Source: Achromobacter aloeverae
GTDB taxonomy: Bacteria > Pseudomonadota > Gammaproteobacteria > Burkholderiales > Burkholderiaceae_B
Assembly (NCBI RefSeq): GCF_004121055.1
Contig: NZ_PYAL01000001.1
Span: 806,001-870,000 of the forward strand
Direction: 5' to 3'
Length of the DNA: 64,000 nucleotides
A model generated the notes under the pieces. It was not told the DNA's origin. It did not search any database and saw nothing but the letters and a program-made list of their open reading frames with translations. The translations under genes were made by a program, and so were the position numbers. Shown piece after piece: positions 43,297 through 52,810 of the stretch (position 1 is the first letter of the stretch; every line of letters begins with the position of its first letter).

Positions 43297-45906
43297 CTAG
43301 GCCGCCAGGCGCTGCCGCAATATCGTGGGAATGACGCCGCCGTTGCGAAGCAGGTCCACCTCCAGCTGGGTTTCCACGGCGGCCGTCATGGCAATGCTCT
43401 CCACGCGGCCATCGCGCCGGCGGACGACCACATGGACGGTGCTGCGCGGCTGTACCGCCTCGGCCTGGACCGTGATAGTGTCTCCCGGCGCCAACGCCAG
43501 CGACTCGGGTCCGATACCGGCGGGAAAACGCAGCGGCAGGATGCCCATGCCGATCAGGTTCGAGCGATGGATGCGTTCGAAGCTGCAGGCCAGCACCGCG
43601 CGTATGCCCAGCAGGCGCTGGCCCTTGGCGGCCCAGTCCCTGGACGACCCCGTGCCATAGCGCTCCCCGGCCACCAGCACCGTCGACTGCCCCGCGTCGC
43701 GATAGCGGGCGGCCACGTCCCATATCGGCAGGATTTCACCGGAGGGCACATGCAGCGTATGCGCGACCGGCGCCTGCGGCGCCAGCATGTTGCGCAAGGT
43801 CTTGCTGTGGAACGCGGCGCGCATCATGACCTCCCAGTTGCCGCGCCGCGAGGCGAATACATTCAGGTCATCGCGGGCGTCGCCGCGCGCCACCAGGTAG
43901 TCCGCCACCAGGCTGTCGGAGGGAATCGCGCTGGCCGGAGAGATATGGTCGGTCGTGATGTCATCGCCCAGCACCAGCAGCGGATAGGCGCTGTAGCTGC
44001 CCAGCTGGCTGCCGTACTTGAGCGACGCGAACGGCGGACGGCGCAGGGTCGTGGAGCTCGGGTCCCAGGAAAATCGGGGTTCGTCCGCCACGTCCAGCGC
44101 ATGCCATGACGGATTGCGCCGCGCGATGTCGAAGCAGCGCTTGAAGTCGGCGGGATCCAGGGCCTGCGCCAGCGCGGTATCGACTTCCGCGCGCGCCGGC
44201 CACAGCTCGTCCAGGTAAACGGGACGGCCATCGGGGGCGTGGCTCACCGGCCCGCTGCCCAGTTCGCGCAGGGCATCGCCGCAAAGCGCATAGGCCACCA
44301 CCAGGGGCGGCGACATCAGGAAGCCCAGGTCCAGGTCCGGATGGATGCGGCCCGGGAAATTGCGGTTGCCGGACAGCACCGCGACCGGGCGGATCTGCCC
44401 GGCCTGGGCGGCGGCCGTGATGCGCGGCGGCAAGGGGCCGGAATTGCCGATGCAGGTGGTGCAGCCATATCCCACGATGTCGAAGCCGACCGCCGCGAGG
44501 TCCTCGATGAAACCGGCCCGCGCCAGGTAGGCCGCCGCCGCGGGCGACCCCGGGCCTAGCGACGTCTTGACCCAGGCAGGCACCTTCAGGCCCAGCTTGC
44601 GCGCCTTGCGGGCCACCAGCGCGGCGGCGACGAGCAGCGCCGGATCGGACGTATTCGTGCAACTGGTGATGGCTGCGATGGCGATCGGAAACGCCGGCAG
44701 GTCGCCGCCCGCGGCGGGCGAAAAATTCTCGGCGCGCAGGACCTCGGGAATCGCGGTATGCGGCAGCAGGTCCTGCGGACGCCGCGGGCCGGCGGCGTGC
44801 ATGCCGATGGCGTCGAGGTCGATGCACAGCGTCCTGGTGTAGCGGGGGCGCGCCAGCGGCTCGAACCACAGGCCGGCCTGCCGCATGTAGGCGCGCACCA
44901 GCGCGATCGCCGCGGCCGGGCGCCCGGTCTGCCGCAGATAGTCCAGGGTGTGCTCGTCGACCGGGAAATAGCCGGTCGTGGCACCGTATTCGGGCGCCAT
45001 GTTGGCGACCACGCAGCGCTCGCCCGCGGCCAGTGTCGCCACACCGGGCCCGAAGAACTCGATGAATTCCCCCGACACGCCGATGCCGCGCAGGCGCTGC
45101 GTCACCGTCAGCGCCAGGTCCGTGGCCGTGGCGCCCGCCCGCAGGCTGCCCCTCAGTTCGACGCCGACGACATCGGGAATGCGCAACATCGTCGGCATGC
45201 CGAACATGACCGTCTGGGCCTCCAGCCCACCCACGCCCCAGCCCAGCACGCCGATGCCGTTGACCATGGGCGTGTGGCTATCGGTGCCTATCATCATGTC
45301 CGGCATGGCCCAGCGGCGCCCCGACCCATCCTCCGCCGTGGCCACCACGGTGGCCAGTTGCTCCAGGTTGATGGTGTGCATGATGCCCGTGCCCGGCGGA
45401 TTGATGCGCACGCCCGGCAGCGCCCGCGATGCCCACCGCAGGAAACGGTAGCGTTCCTGGTTGCGGCGTATCTCGTAGGACATATTGACATCCGCCGCAT
45501 CCGGCCGCGCGTAGGCTTCCACGGCCAGCGAATGGTCGACGGACACCTCCACCGGCAGCAGCGGACCCAGGGTGGCGGGGTCGGCGCCCGCCTCGGCAAG
45601 CTCGTCGCGCATGGCCGCGATGTCCACCAGCGCCGGCGTGCTCGTGGTGTCGTGCATCAGGACGCGCGCGGGCTGGAAAGGGATCTCCGCCTCGCTGCGG
45701 CCCGTTTCCAGCCAGCCCAGCAGCGCCTGCACGGCCTGGTCCCGCTCGGCGCCATGCGTGTTGCGCAAGACGTTTTCCAGCATCAGCCGCAGTACCACCG
45801 GCAACTGCGCCAGCCTGGCGCCCGCGACCGCATGCAGATCGATGATCGTATAGCGTTCGTCGTCGACGGCAAGCTCGGACGTAACGTCGGGATAGGTGTT
45901 TTCCAT
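43297..45906 (-). CDS. aconitase (AcnA-type aconitate hydratase or paralogue)
   Basis: This 869-residue 4Fe-4S hydro-lyase has the cluster ligands in SCTNTSDP and GCTTCIGNSG and the swivel-domain substrate residues in YGTGSSRDWAAKG. Domain 4 with GDDITTDHISPA is complete. It is the monomeric AcnA/AcnD kind. Its position, with a GntR regulator, a divergent Bug receptor and a lactonase, argues for a catabolic role with a dedicated tri- or dicarboxylate rather than the housekeeping TCA enzyme. The start at 45906 (MENTYPDV) lies at the palindrome edge. Confidence 0.88.
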   Translation of the reverse strand: MENTYPDVTSELAVDDERYTIIDLHAVAGARLAQLPVVLRLMLENVLRNTHGAERDQAVQALLGWLETGRSEAEIPFQPARVLMHDTTSTPALVDIAAMRDELAEAGADPATLGPLLPVEVSVDHSLAVEAYARPDAADVNMSYEIRRNQERYRFLRWASRALPGVRINPPGTGIMHTINLEQLATVVATAEDGSGRRWAMPDMMIGTDSHTPMVNGIGVLGWGVGGLEAQTVMFGMPTMLRIPDVVGVELRGSLRAGATATDLALTVTQRLRGIGVSGEFIEFFGPGVATLAAGERCVVANMAPEYGATTGYFPVDEHTLDYLRQTGRPAAAIALVRAYMRQAGLWFEPLARPRYTRTLCIDLDAIGMHAAGPRRPQDLLPHTAIPEVLRAENFSPAAGGDLPAFPIAIAAITSCTNTSDPALLVAAALVARKARKLGLKVPAWVKTSLGPGSPAAAAYLARAGFIEDLAAVGFDIVGYGCTTCIGNSGPLPPRITAAAQAGQIRPVAVLSGNRNFPGRIHPDLDLGFLMSPPLVVAYALCGDALRELGSGPVSHAPDGRPVYLDELWPARAEVDTALAQALDPADFKRCFDIARRNPSWHALDVADEPRFSWDPSSTTLRRPPFASLKYGSQLGSYSAYPLLVLGDDITTDHISPASAIPSDSLVADYLVARGDARDDLNVFASRRGNWEVMMRAAFHSKTLRNMLAPQAPVAHTLHVPSGEILPIWDVAARYRDAGQSTVLVAGERYGTGSSRDWAAKGQRLLGIRAVLACSFERIHRSNLIGMGILPLRFPAGIGPESLALAPGDTITVQAEAVQPRSTVHVVVRRRDGRVESIAMTAAVETQLEVDLLRNGGVIPTILRQRLAA

Positions 45907-45916
45907 AGCAGCATTA

Positions 45917-45942
45917 TTGCATTTTAAGATTTTAAAATGCAA
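45917..45942. promoter_or_regulatory. 26-bp palindromic operator between acnA and Bug gene
   Basis: TTGCATTTTAA and TTAAAATGCAA form an 11-4-11 perfect inverted repeat in the divergent intergenic region, 10 bases upstream of acnA. Such AT-rich palindromes are typical of FCD GntR regulators, and the GntR gene at 42337 lies just beyond acnA. The site would repress or activate both acnA and the plus-strand receptor operon. Confidence 0.7.
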
Positions 45943-46012
45943 TGCAACCTACCACAGGCGCCCTACAGGATTACCCCTACACATACGCGCCGAGATCCAG
46001 CCCGGAGACACC

Positions 46013-47011
46013 ATGCCCTTGCCTTCCTTCCCCCGTCGCGCCCTGATCGCGGCGGCCGCCGTCAGCGCGGCTTGCGCCTGCACCGCAGCCCTTGCCCAGG
46101 CACAGGCCTATCCCGCCAAGCCGGTCACCATCATCGTCCCCTTCTCGGCGGGGGGCGGCGTGGACGTCATGGCGCGGCTGCTGGCCGAGAAGCTGCGCGT
46201 CACGCTCAAGCAGAACATCATCGTCGAGAACAAGCCCGGCGCCAGCGGCATGCTGGGCGCCGGCTACGTGGTCAAGGCGGCGCCGGACGGCTATACCCTG
46301 CTGCTCGGATCGGCTGGCGAAACGGCGATCAATCCCTACGTCTACAAGGACAAGATGGCGTACTCGCCGGACAAGGACCTGGAGCCCGTCAGCCTGGTAT
46401 CGCGGGTGCCCAACGTCCTGGTGGCAGGACCGTCGCTGAAGGCGAACACGACCGCCGAACTGCTGCAATACGCCAAGGCGCATCCGGGCAAGGTGAGCTA
46501 CGCCTCCAGCGGCATCGGCAATCCCCAGCACCTGAACGGCGCCTTGCTGGAAGCGACCGCCGGCGTCACCATGATGCACGTGCCCTACAAGGGCGCCTCC
46601 GGCCAGCTGTCCGACGTCACCGGCGGCAACGTCGACATGACCTTCGTCAGCTACGCGGCGGCGCTGCCCTTCATTCAGTCCCACAAGGTGCGGGCGCTGG
46701 GCGTGACCTCCGCCAAGCGGGCCGGGTTCGCCCAGGACATCCCTGCCCTGGCCGAAACGCCGGGGCTCGAATCCTATGACCTGAGCAACTGGTTCGGCGT
46801 CTTCGCGCCCGCCCGGACGCCGGCGCCGGTGGTGGCGGCCCTGAACGACGCCATCTCGGCGGCCCTGCGCGACCCCGAGCTGGCGCGCCGCCTGAGCGAA
46901 CAAGGCGGCGAAGTAGAAGTGATGACGCCGCAAGCGTTCAGCGACTTCATCCACGCGCAGGGCAAGCAGTACCAGGCGATCGTCGAGCATGCGCACATCA
47001 CGGCGGAATGA
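46013..47011 (+). CDS. Bug/TctC-family periplasmic solute receptor
   Basis: This 332-residue tripartite-tricarboxylate-type receptor has a signal peptide ending at ALAQA and the family pattern YPAKPVTIIVPFSAGGGVDVMA (split: positions 32-53), NKPGASGMLGAGYVV, AAPDGYTLLLG and VPYKGASGQL. GGAG lies six bases upstream of the ATG. No TctA/TctB membrane partners are nearby; orphan Bug proteins are abundant in Bordetella. It overlaps the downstream lactonase gene by ATGA and is divergent from the aconitase gene, so it probably captures a carboxylate or lactone processed by both. Confidence 0.92.
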   Translation: MPLPSFPRRALIAAAAVSAACACTAALAQAQAYPAKPVTIIVPFSAGGGVDVMARLLAEKLRVTLKQNIIVENKPGASGMLGAGYVVKAAPDGYTLLLGSAGETAINPYVYKDKMAYSPDKDLEPVSLVSRVPNVLVAGPSLKANTTAELLQYAKAHPGKVSYASSGIGNPQHLNGALLEATAGVTMMHVPYKGASGQLSDVTGGNVDMTFVSYAAALPFIQSHKVRALGVTSAKRAGFAQDIPALAETPGLESYDLSNWFGVFAPARTPAPVVAALNDAISAALRDPELARRLSEQGGEVEVMTPQAFSDFIHAQGKQYQAIVEHAHITAE

Positions 47012-48063
47012 CGATGTACGCCTACGTAGGAAGCCGCACCACCCGGGAACGCCAGGCCCGCGGAGAAGGAATCAGCATTTATCGGTACGACCCCGCCACC
47101 GCGGCGCTGCAACCGGTCGAGATCGTGAGAAACCTGGTCAACCCTTCCTTCCTGGCCATCAATGCCCGCAAGGATCGCCTCTACACGGTGCACGGCGACA
47201 TGACCGACATCAGCGCCTTTGCGATCGATCCGCATAGCGGCAAGCTGTCGTTCATCAACCAGCAGTCGACGCAAGGCAAGAACCCCGTGCACCTGGCCAT
47301 CGATCCGACCGGACGATACATGGTGGCCTGCAATCACATCGGCGCGACGCTGGCGGTGCTGCCGCTCGCCGCCGACGGCAGCCTGGAGCCCGTCAGCCAG
47401 CTGGTGCGCCTGGAGGGCCAGCCGGGCCCTCACCGTATCGAGCAAAAGCAGGCCAAGCCGCATTTCAGCCCCTTCGACCCCGACGGCCGCCACGTGGTGG
47501 TGCCGGACAAGGGACTGGACCGGATTTTTTCCTTCCGTTTCGAGGACGGCCGCCTGCGGCCCGCGCAGTCCGCCTCGGTCAAGACGCGCGAAACATCCGG
47601 ACCTCGGCATATCGCCTTCCATCCCCGCCTGCCGACGGCTTATTGCATCAACGAACTGGACTCGACCGTCACGACCTACCGCTACGACGCGCGCACGGGC
47701 GAGTTGACGCCACTGCAGATACTTTCCGCCCTGCCCTCGACCTATACCGGCGACAGCCGCGCCGCGGAGATCGAAGTCAGCCGGGACGGTCGCTACGTCT
47801 ATGCGTCCAACCGGGGCTACGACAGCATCGCGGTATTCAGCGCGGACCCGGGCACCGGCCTGCTCGCCTTCGACGGCGCCACGCCGTCCGGCGGCAGGAC
47901 GCCCCGCTACACCACCTTGACGCCGGACGGACGCCACCTCTTCGCGCTGAACGAGGACAGCGACACCATCGTCGCCTTCGCGATCGACCAGCGCACGGGA
48001 ATGCCGGTCCCGACGGGGCAGGAATATGCATGCGGCAGCCCGGTCTGCATGGTCTTTGCGTGA
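47008..48063 (+). CDS. seven-bladed beta-propeller lactonase (Pgl/YbhE family)
   Basis: This 351-residue cytoplasmic lactonase of the 6-phosphogluconolactonase (YbhE) family begins MTMYAYVGSRT. It has repeated blades of the type (L)AIDPTGRYMVACNH, FSPFDPDGRHVVVPD, FHPRLPTAYCIN, VSRDGRYVYASNRG and LTPDGRHLFALNE. It is translationally coupled to the Bug receptor by ATGA. Given aconitase and receptor neighbours, it more likely opens a carboxylic-acid lactone than a sugar-phosphate lactone; that is inference. Confidence 0.88.
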   Translation: MTMYAYVGSRTTRERQARGEGISIYRYDPATAALQPVEIVRNLVNPSFLAINARKDRLYTVHGDMTDISAFAIDPHSGKLSFINQQSTQGKNPVHLAIDPTGRYMVACNHIGATLAVLPLAADGSLEPVSQLVRLEGQPGPHRIEQKQAKPHFSPFDPDGRHVVVPDKGLDRIFSFRFEDGRLRPAQSASVKTRETSGPRHIAFHPRLPTAYCINELDSTVTTYRYDARTGELTPLQILSALPSTYTGDSRAAEIEVSRDGRYVYASNRGYDSIAVFSADPGTGLLAFDGATPSGGRTPRYTTLTPDGRHLFALNEDSDTIVAFAIDQRTGMPVPTGQEYACGSPVCMVFA

Positions 48064-48160
48064 AGGCATCGGGCTGGCCCGGGCGGGGGCATGCCCGATC
48101 GGCGTCAGGGCGCCAGCCAGCGTGGGCGCGGCCGCGCACGCGCCGGCCACCGCGTTCCTG

Positions 48161-48802
48161 TCAGGCGGACAGTCTTTCCCGCGTCAGCGCGGCCACATCC
48201 TTGAGCCAGGGCTGGTCTTGCCAATGCCGTGCCGCGAACTGGCGCACCTGGTCCTCACAGGTCAGCGTAAGGCCGATATTGTCCAGGCCCTCCAGGAACA
48301 TGCGACGATGCCGGGGCAGCATGTCGAAACCCGCCTGGACGCCGCGGCTGCGTATCGTCTGCGCGCCCACGTCGACAGTCACGGCATTGTGCGACGGGTC
48401 GCAGGCGTCCTCCATCAACCGCACGATCGACGCCGGCGGCAAGGTCACCAGCAACAGCCGATTGTTCATCGCATTGGAGAAAAAGATCTCGGCGAAGCTG
48501 GGCGCCACGATGACCTTGAAGCCATATTGCAGCAAACCCCATACGGCATGCTCGCGGCTGGAACCGCAGCCGAAGTTCGAGCCGCCGACCAGCACCGACG
48601 CTCCCGCGTAAGCCGCCCGGTTCAACACGAAATCCGGATCGGGCCTTCCCGCCCTGTCGAACCGCAAGTCGTGAAGCAGGCCCGCGGTCAATCCCGACTT
48701 GTCTATTCCTCGCAGGAACTGCTTGGGCATGATCTGGTCGGTGTCGAGATTCTCGATAGGCAGAGGCGCGGCGCGCCCTTCGATGATGGATATGTCAACC
48801 AT
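48161..48802 (-). CDS. leuD: 3-isopropylmalate dehydratase-type small subunit (LeuD family)
   Basis: This 213-residue small (swivel) subunit of a heterodimeric aconitase-superfamily hydro-lyase has DTDQIMPKQFL, the substrate loop GGSNFGCGSSREHAVW and FAEIFFSNAMNN, as in LeuD. It starts eight bases before the leuC stop, so the two are coupled; GAGAGGA precedes the ATG. Being in an operon with a Bug receptor and a LysR regulator, and without other leu genes, it may serve another 2- or 3-hydroxy diacid rather than leucine synthesis. Confidence 0.88.
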   Translation of the reverse strand: MVDISIIEGRAAPLPIENLDTDQIMPKQFLRGIDKSGLTAGLLHDLRFDRAGRPDPDFVLNRAAYAGASVLVGGSNFGCGSSREHAVWGLLQYGFKVIVAPSFAEIFFSNAMNNRLLLVTLPPASIVRLMEDACDPSHNAVTVDVGAQTIRSRGVQAGFDMLPRHRRMFLEGLDNIGLTLTCEDQVRQFAARHWQDQPWLKDVAALTRERLSA

Positions 48803-50213
48803 GATTCCTCTCCAGCCGGCGCACATCGGTGATACGGCCCGTCGTCGCCGCGGCGGCGGCCATCGCGGGGCTCATGAGATGGGTGATCGCGCCGCGTCCC
48901 TGCCGGCCCTCGAAATTCCGATTGGTGGTGGACGCGCAACGCACGCCATCGGCCAGGACGTCGTCGTTCATGGCCAGGCACATCGAGCATCCGGCGTTGC
49001 GCCATTCGAAGCCCGCATCGAGGAAGACCCGGTCCAGCCCCTCCGCCTCGGCGGCTGCCTTGACGGCCCCGGAACCGGGCACGACCATGGCCCGCACCCC
49101 CTGCGCGACATGGCGACCGCGTACGATGGCCGCAGCCGCGCGCAGGTCCTCGATGCGGCCATTGGTACAGGAGCCGATGAAGACATGCTGGACCGGCGTG
49201 CCTTCGATTGCCTCCCCCTCCCGCAACCCGGTGTACGCCAATGCGCGCGCGCCGCTGACCCGAACCGCGCCCTCGGCCAATGCATCCAGGCGTGGGACGT
49301 GCTCGTCGATGCCGACGACCTGGTCCGGGCTGGTCCCCCAGGTAACCTGCGGCGCGACCAGCCGCGCATCGAAGGCGTGGAAGCTATCGAAGACCGCGCC
49401 GCTGTCCGTACGCAGGTCGCGCCAGGCTTCCAGGGCGGCTTCCCGATAAGTACCGGCGAGGTCCGGCGCGCGCGCCATCACGTAGTCGACCGCCTTGCGG
49501 TCGGGCGCGATCAATGCCCCCCGGGCGCCGGCCTCGACGATCATGTTGCACAGCGTGAACCGGGCCTCGATGGACAGGGCGTCGATCGCGCTGCCGCTGT
49601 ATTCGATGACATAGCCCAGCGCGCCGCGCGCACCGATGCGGCCGATGATGGCCAGCACCAGGTCCTTGGCCGTCACGCCCTCGGCCAGTTTTCCGTCGAC
49701 GCGGACATGCATGGTTTTCGCCACGCGATAGACCAGCGTCTGCGTGGCGAGCACATGCTCGACCTCCGTCGTGCCGATGCCGAAGCCCAGCGCGCCCAGG
49801 GCCCCATAGGTCGTCGTGTGGCTATCGCCGCAAATGACGACCATGCCGGGCCGTATCATTCCGTGCTCGGGCGCCACCACATGCTCGATCCCCTGCAGCG
49901 CGTCGTTCGTGTCGAACAGCGGAATGCCGAAGGTATCGCAGTTTTTTTTCAGATAGCTGGCCTGCAGGGCCGACGGCGGATCGGCGATGACACGGATCTT
50001 GCCCGGATGCGTGGGAATGATGTGGCTCACCACGGCCACGTTCTGCCCGGGCATGGGCACGACCCGGCGTTCCTCGTACAAACCGGCGAAGGCCTGTGGG
50101 CTGGTGTACTCGTTCATCAGGTGCAGGTCGCAGAAGAGCAGGATGTTCTGCTCGTCGAGCCGGGCGACCGTGTGCGCATCGACAAGCTTTTGATAGAAGG
50201 TGCGTGGCGTCAT
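48795..50213 (-). CDS. leuC: 3-isopropylmalate dehydratase-type large subunit (LeuC family)
   Basis: This 472-residue Fe-S subunit has cluster cysteines in FIGSCTNGRIEDL and NAGCSMCLAMN, the HTTTYGALGALGFGIGTTEVEH active-site helix region, and the tail TTNRNFEGRQGRGA. Length and motifs fit bacterial-type LeuC. It lies 37 bases after a Bug receptor gene in the same orientation. The gene symbol gives the family; the physiological substrate may differ (citramalate- or dimethylmalate-type). Confidence 0.88.
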   Translation of the reverse strand: MTPRTFYQKLVDAHTVARLDEQNILLFCDLHLMNEYTSPQAFAGLYEERRVVPMPGQNVAVVSHIIPTHPGKIRVIADPPSALQASYLKKNCDTFGIPLFDTNDALQGIEHVVAPEHGMIRPGMVVICGDSHTTTYGALGALGFGIGTTEVEHVLATQTLVYRVAKTMHVRVDGKLAEGVTAKDLVLAIIGRIGARGALGYVIEYSGSAIDALSIEARFTLCNMIVEAGARGALIAPDRKAVDYVMARAPDLAGTYREAALEAWRDLRTDSGAVFDSFHAFDARLVAPQVTWGTSPDQVVGIDEHVPRLDALAEGAVRVSGARALAYTGLREGEAIEGTPVQHVFIGSCTNGRIEDLRAAAAIVRGRHVAQGVRAMVVPGSGAVKAAAEAEGLDRVFLDAGFEWRNAGCSMCLAMNDDVLADGVRCASTTNRNFEGRQGRGAITHLMSPAMAAAAATTGRITDVRRLERNHG

Positions 50214-50250
50214 GGGTGTCGCATGAAAAGGGAGAATTGCGGCCGTCGGA

Positions 50251-51231
50251 TCACTGCATCGTGATTCCGCGATCCTTGACCAGCTTGTTCCATTTGGGGA
50301 TCTCGGTCTCCAGGCGAGCCCGCGCTTGCGCGGGCGTGGACGGCGTCGCCTCGAAACCTTCGCGGGTCATGCGGTCCACCGTCGCCTTGGCGCCGAGCAC
50401 CTGTACAAGGGTTTGATTCAGCTTGTCCAGGATAGGCTGCGGCGTGCGCGCCGGCGCGAAGACAATGAACCACGTATCGAAGGAATAGCCGGGCAAACCC
50501 GCCTCGGCGATGGTCGGCACGTCGGGCATCAGTGGCGAACGCCTGGTCCCAGTGACGCCCAGCGCGCGTATCTTGCCGCCCTGGATCTGGCCTTGCGCGG
50601 CCGCCAGCACCGGGAAGCACAGCTGTACCTGCCCGCTCATCACGTCGATCAGCGCGGGGCCACCGCCGCGATAGGGAATGTGCACGATATCGACGCCCGC
50701 GACCGCCTTGAACAGCTCCGCCGCCATATGGAAGGTACTGCCGGGTCCCGCCGAGGCATAGGTCAGCTTGCCTGGCTCCTTCCTGGCCAGCGCGATCAAT
50801 TCCTGGACGTTCTTAGCCGGGACGTCGTTATTGACCACCAGCACGTGCTGCGAGGAGGCCACCATGCCGATGGGCGCCAGGTCCTTCAACGTGTCGTACG
50901 GCATGGTGGGAAACAAGGACGGATTGATGGCCAGCGAAACCGTCTGCAAACCGATGGTGTATCCGTCGGGCGCCGATTTCGCGACCGCGTCGACGCCCAC
51001 GTTGCCGCCAGCGCCGCCGCGATTCTCTATGACGATGGCGCGACCCAGCGCCTTGGCCCACTCGTCGCTGACCATGCGGGCAACGATGTCCGCGCTGCCT
51101 CCCGGGGCATACGGCACGATGAGCTTGATGGGGCGCTCCGGGTAGTCGGCCGCCGCCGTAGCGGCCCAGGCAGAGGCCGAGATACACCCGGCGAAAGTGG
51201 CGAGGATGGCAAGAAGCCCGCGACGCAGCAT
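50251..51231 (-). CDS. Bug/TctC-family periplasmic solute receptor
   Basis: This 326-residue receptor has a signal peptide ending at SAWAA and the family blocks YPERPIKLIVPYAPGGSADI, NRGGAGGNVGVDAVAKSAPD, VHIPYRGGGPALIDV and PTIAEAGLPGYSF. It is the first gene of an operon with leuC and leuD, so it should present the diacid substrate of that hydro-lyase. It is divergent from a LysR gene across about 100 AT-rich bases that must hold both promoters. Confidence 0.92.
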   Translation of the reverse strand: MLRRGLLAILATFAGCISASAWAATAAADYPERPIKLIVPYAPGGSADIVARMVSDEWAKALGRAIVIENRGGAGGNVGVDAVAKSAPDGYTIGLQTVSLAINPSLFPTMPYDTLKDLAPIGMVASSQHVLVVNNDVPAKNVQELIALARKEPGKLTYASAGPGSTFHMAAELFKAVAGVDIVHIPYRGGGPALIDVMSGQVQLCFPVLAAAQGQIQGGKIRALGVTGTRRSPLMPDVPTIAEAGLPGYSFDTWFIVFAPARTPQPILDKLNQTLVQVLGAKATVDRMTREGFEATPSTPAQARARLETEIPKWNKLVKDRGITMQ

Positions 51232-51333
51232 GAATGTCTCCTTTTAATAGTCTTTGTGTGGTCGAATATTAATAGTGAATTGCTGATCGATAATGTCATC
51301 TGAATTTAGTTCTTTATTTCTTTAAAGTTCACA

Positions 51334-52248
51334 ATGAGCCCCATTTCCGACCTGGAGTTCTTCGCCATCCTCGCGAAGCATCCGAGCCTGCGCGTCGCGG
51401 CGCGGCAACTGGGCATTACGCCGCCCGCCGTCAGCAAGCGCCTGAACGCCGTCGAGCGGCGCCTGGGGGTGCGTTTGCTGAACCGGACGACGCGGCGGGC
51501 CAGCCTGACCCCGGAGGGCGAAACGTATCTGCTCGAAGGCGCCCGCGTGCTGGAGGAACTGGAAGCGCTGGAGCGCAAGGTGGCGGGTGCGCGAGCAATG
51601 CCCCGGGGCACCTTGCGCGTGGTGGCGACGCTGGGATTTGGACGGCGCTACATTTCTCCCGCACTGTCCGCGTTCGCGCGGCAATATCCGGAAGTCGAAG
51701 TCCAGCTCACGCTCACCGACCGCCCGGTCAACCTGATAGAACAGGGATTCGATCTGCAGATACGGCTGGGCGAAATGCCGGACTCAACGCTGACCGCGCG
51801 CCTGCTCGCGCGCAACCGCCGCGTCCTGGGCGCGGCCAGGTCCTATCTGGCCAGGCACGGCCACCCGGCGGCACCGCGCGAGCTCGCCCAGCATGCCTGC
51901 CTGTTCATTCAGGAAAACGACGAAACCTTCGGCACGTGGCACCTGAAGTCCGGCGGCCATGCGGAGACCGTCAAGGTGCGCGGTCCATTGGCGTCCAACG
52001 ACGGCGAATGCGTGGTGAACTGGGCGCTGGACGGGCACGGCATCCTGATGCGGTCGCTATGGGAAATCGCGCCGCTGTTCCGGAGCGGGCGGCTGGCGCC
52101 CGTCCTGCCGAAATGGGACCTGCCGCCGGCGGACATTTACGCGGTGTTTCCCACCAGGAGCTATCTATCGGCGAAGACGCGCGCGCTGGTGGATTTCCTG
52201 CTGGATACTTTCGAGCCACACAGGCACGAAAGGGATGGGCAGTGGTAG
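51334..52248 (+). CDS. LysR-family transcriptional regulator
   Basis: This 304-residue regulator has the N-terminal HTH (LEFFAILAKHPSLRVAARQL, then PPAVSKRLNAVERRLGVRLLNR) and a periplasmic-binding-like effector domain. It resembles the CrgA/DsdC-like group in its RTTRRASLTPEG wing. It is divergent from the Bug-leuC-leuD operon and probably activates it in response to the operon's substrate. Confidence 0.93.
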   Translation: MSPISDLEFFAILAKHPSLRVAARQLGITPPAVSKRLNAVERRLGVRLLNRTTRRASLTPEGETYLLEGARVLEELEALERKVAGARAMPRGTLRVVATLGFGRRYISPALSAFARQYPEVEVQLTLTDRPVNLIEQGFDLQIRLGEMPDSTLTARLLARNRRVLGAARSYLARHGHPAAPRELAQHACLFIQENDETFGTWHLKSGGHAETVKVRGPLASNDGECVVNWALDGHGILMRSLWEIAPLFRSGRLAPVLPKWDLPPADIYAVFPTRSYLSAKTRALVDFLLDTFEPHRHERDGQW

Positions 52249-52304
52249 CCGCGACGCGGCTCAATCCGCGTCGCCGATCTTGGTGATCCGCGCGGTATTG
52301 GGGC

Positions 52305-52810
52305 GGCGCGAAGCAAAAGATCATCGGCCCCCACCCCTGGTCTATCGCGGCGCCGCCGGAGACCGCGCGCCAGCGGCGCGAGCAGATCCCCCTGGGCTGG
52401 GCGCTGGACGCCGACGGCGCGCCCACCACCGACCCCGAGGCGGCGATCAACGGCATCATCCTGCCCATGGCCCATCACAAAGGCTATGCCATCGCCACGC
52501 TGGTGGACGTCCTGTCCGGCGTGCTGTCCGGGTCGCAATTCCTCAGCGGCGTGAGCGGCCCCTACCACTACGACAAGCGCAGCGGAGCCGGCCATTTCCT
52601 GACGGTCTACGATGTCGACGCCTTCATGGACCGCACGGAATTCGACCAGCGCATGGAACGGTTCATCACCGAGATAAAGTCCCAACCCCTGGCACAGGGC
52701 TTCGACGAGATTTTCTACCGCGGGGAGATGGAGGCCAGGGCGGCCGAACGCCATCTGCGTGACGGCCTGCCAATACGCGACCGGATGATGATCTCATCCG
52801 GCCGCGCGCT
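52305..52810 (+). pseudogene. truncated Ldh2-family malate/lactate dehydrogenase
   Basis: One frame reads GAKQKIIGPHPWSIAAPPE, jumps to IPLGWALDADGAPTTDPEAA, then continues through HHKGYAIATLVDVLSGVLSG. These are the middle and C-terminal blocks of NAD(P)-dependent Ldh2/malate dehydrogenases. The N-terminal half is absent, and about 25 residues around the DMATS motif are missing between AAP and the GWALD block. After about 52800 the homology stops and the frame runs into the antisense of the ABC ATPase gene. It is a non-functional remnant downstream of the LysR gene. Confidence 0.75.

Noticed and set aside
51232-51333. LysR T-N11-A site between Bug and LysR genes
   Set aside because: Several AT-rich candidates exist and none stands out as a clear interrupted palindrome.
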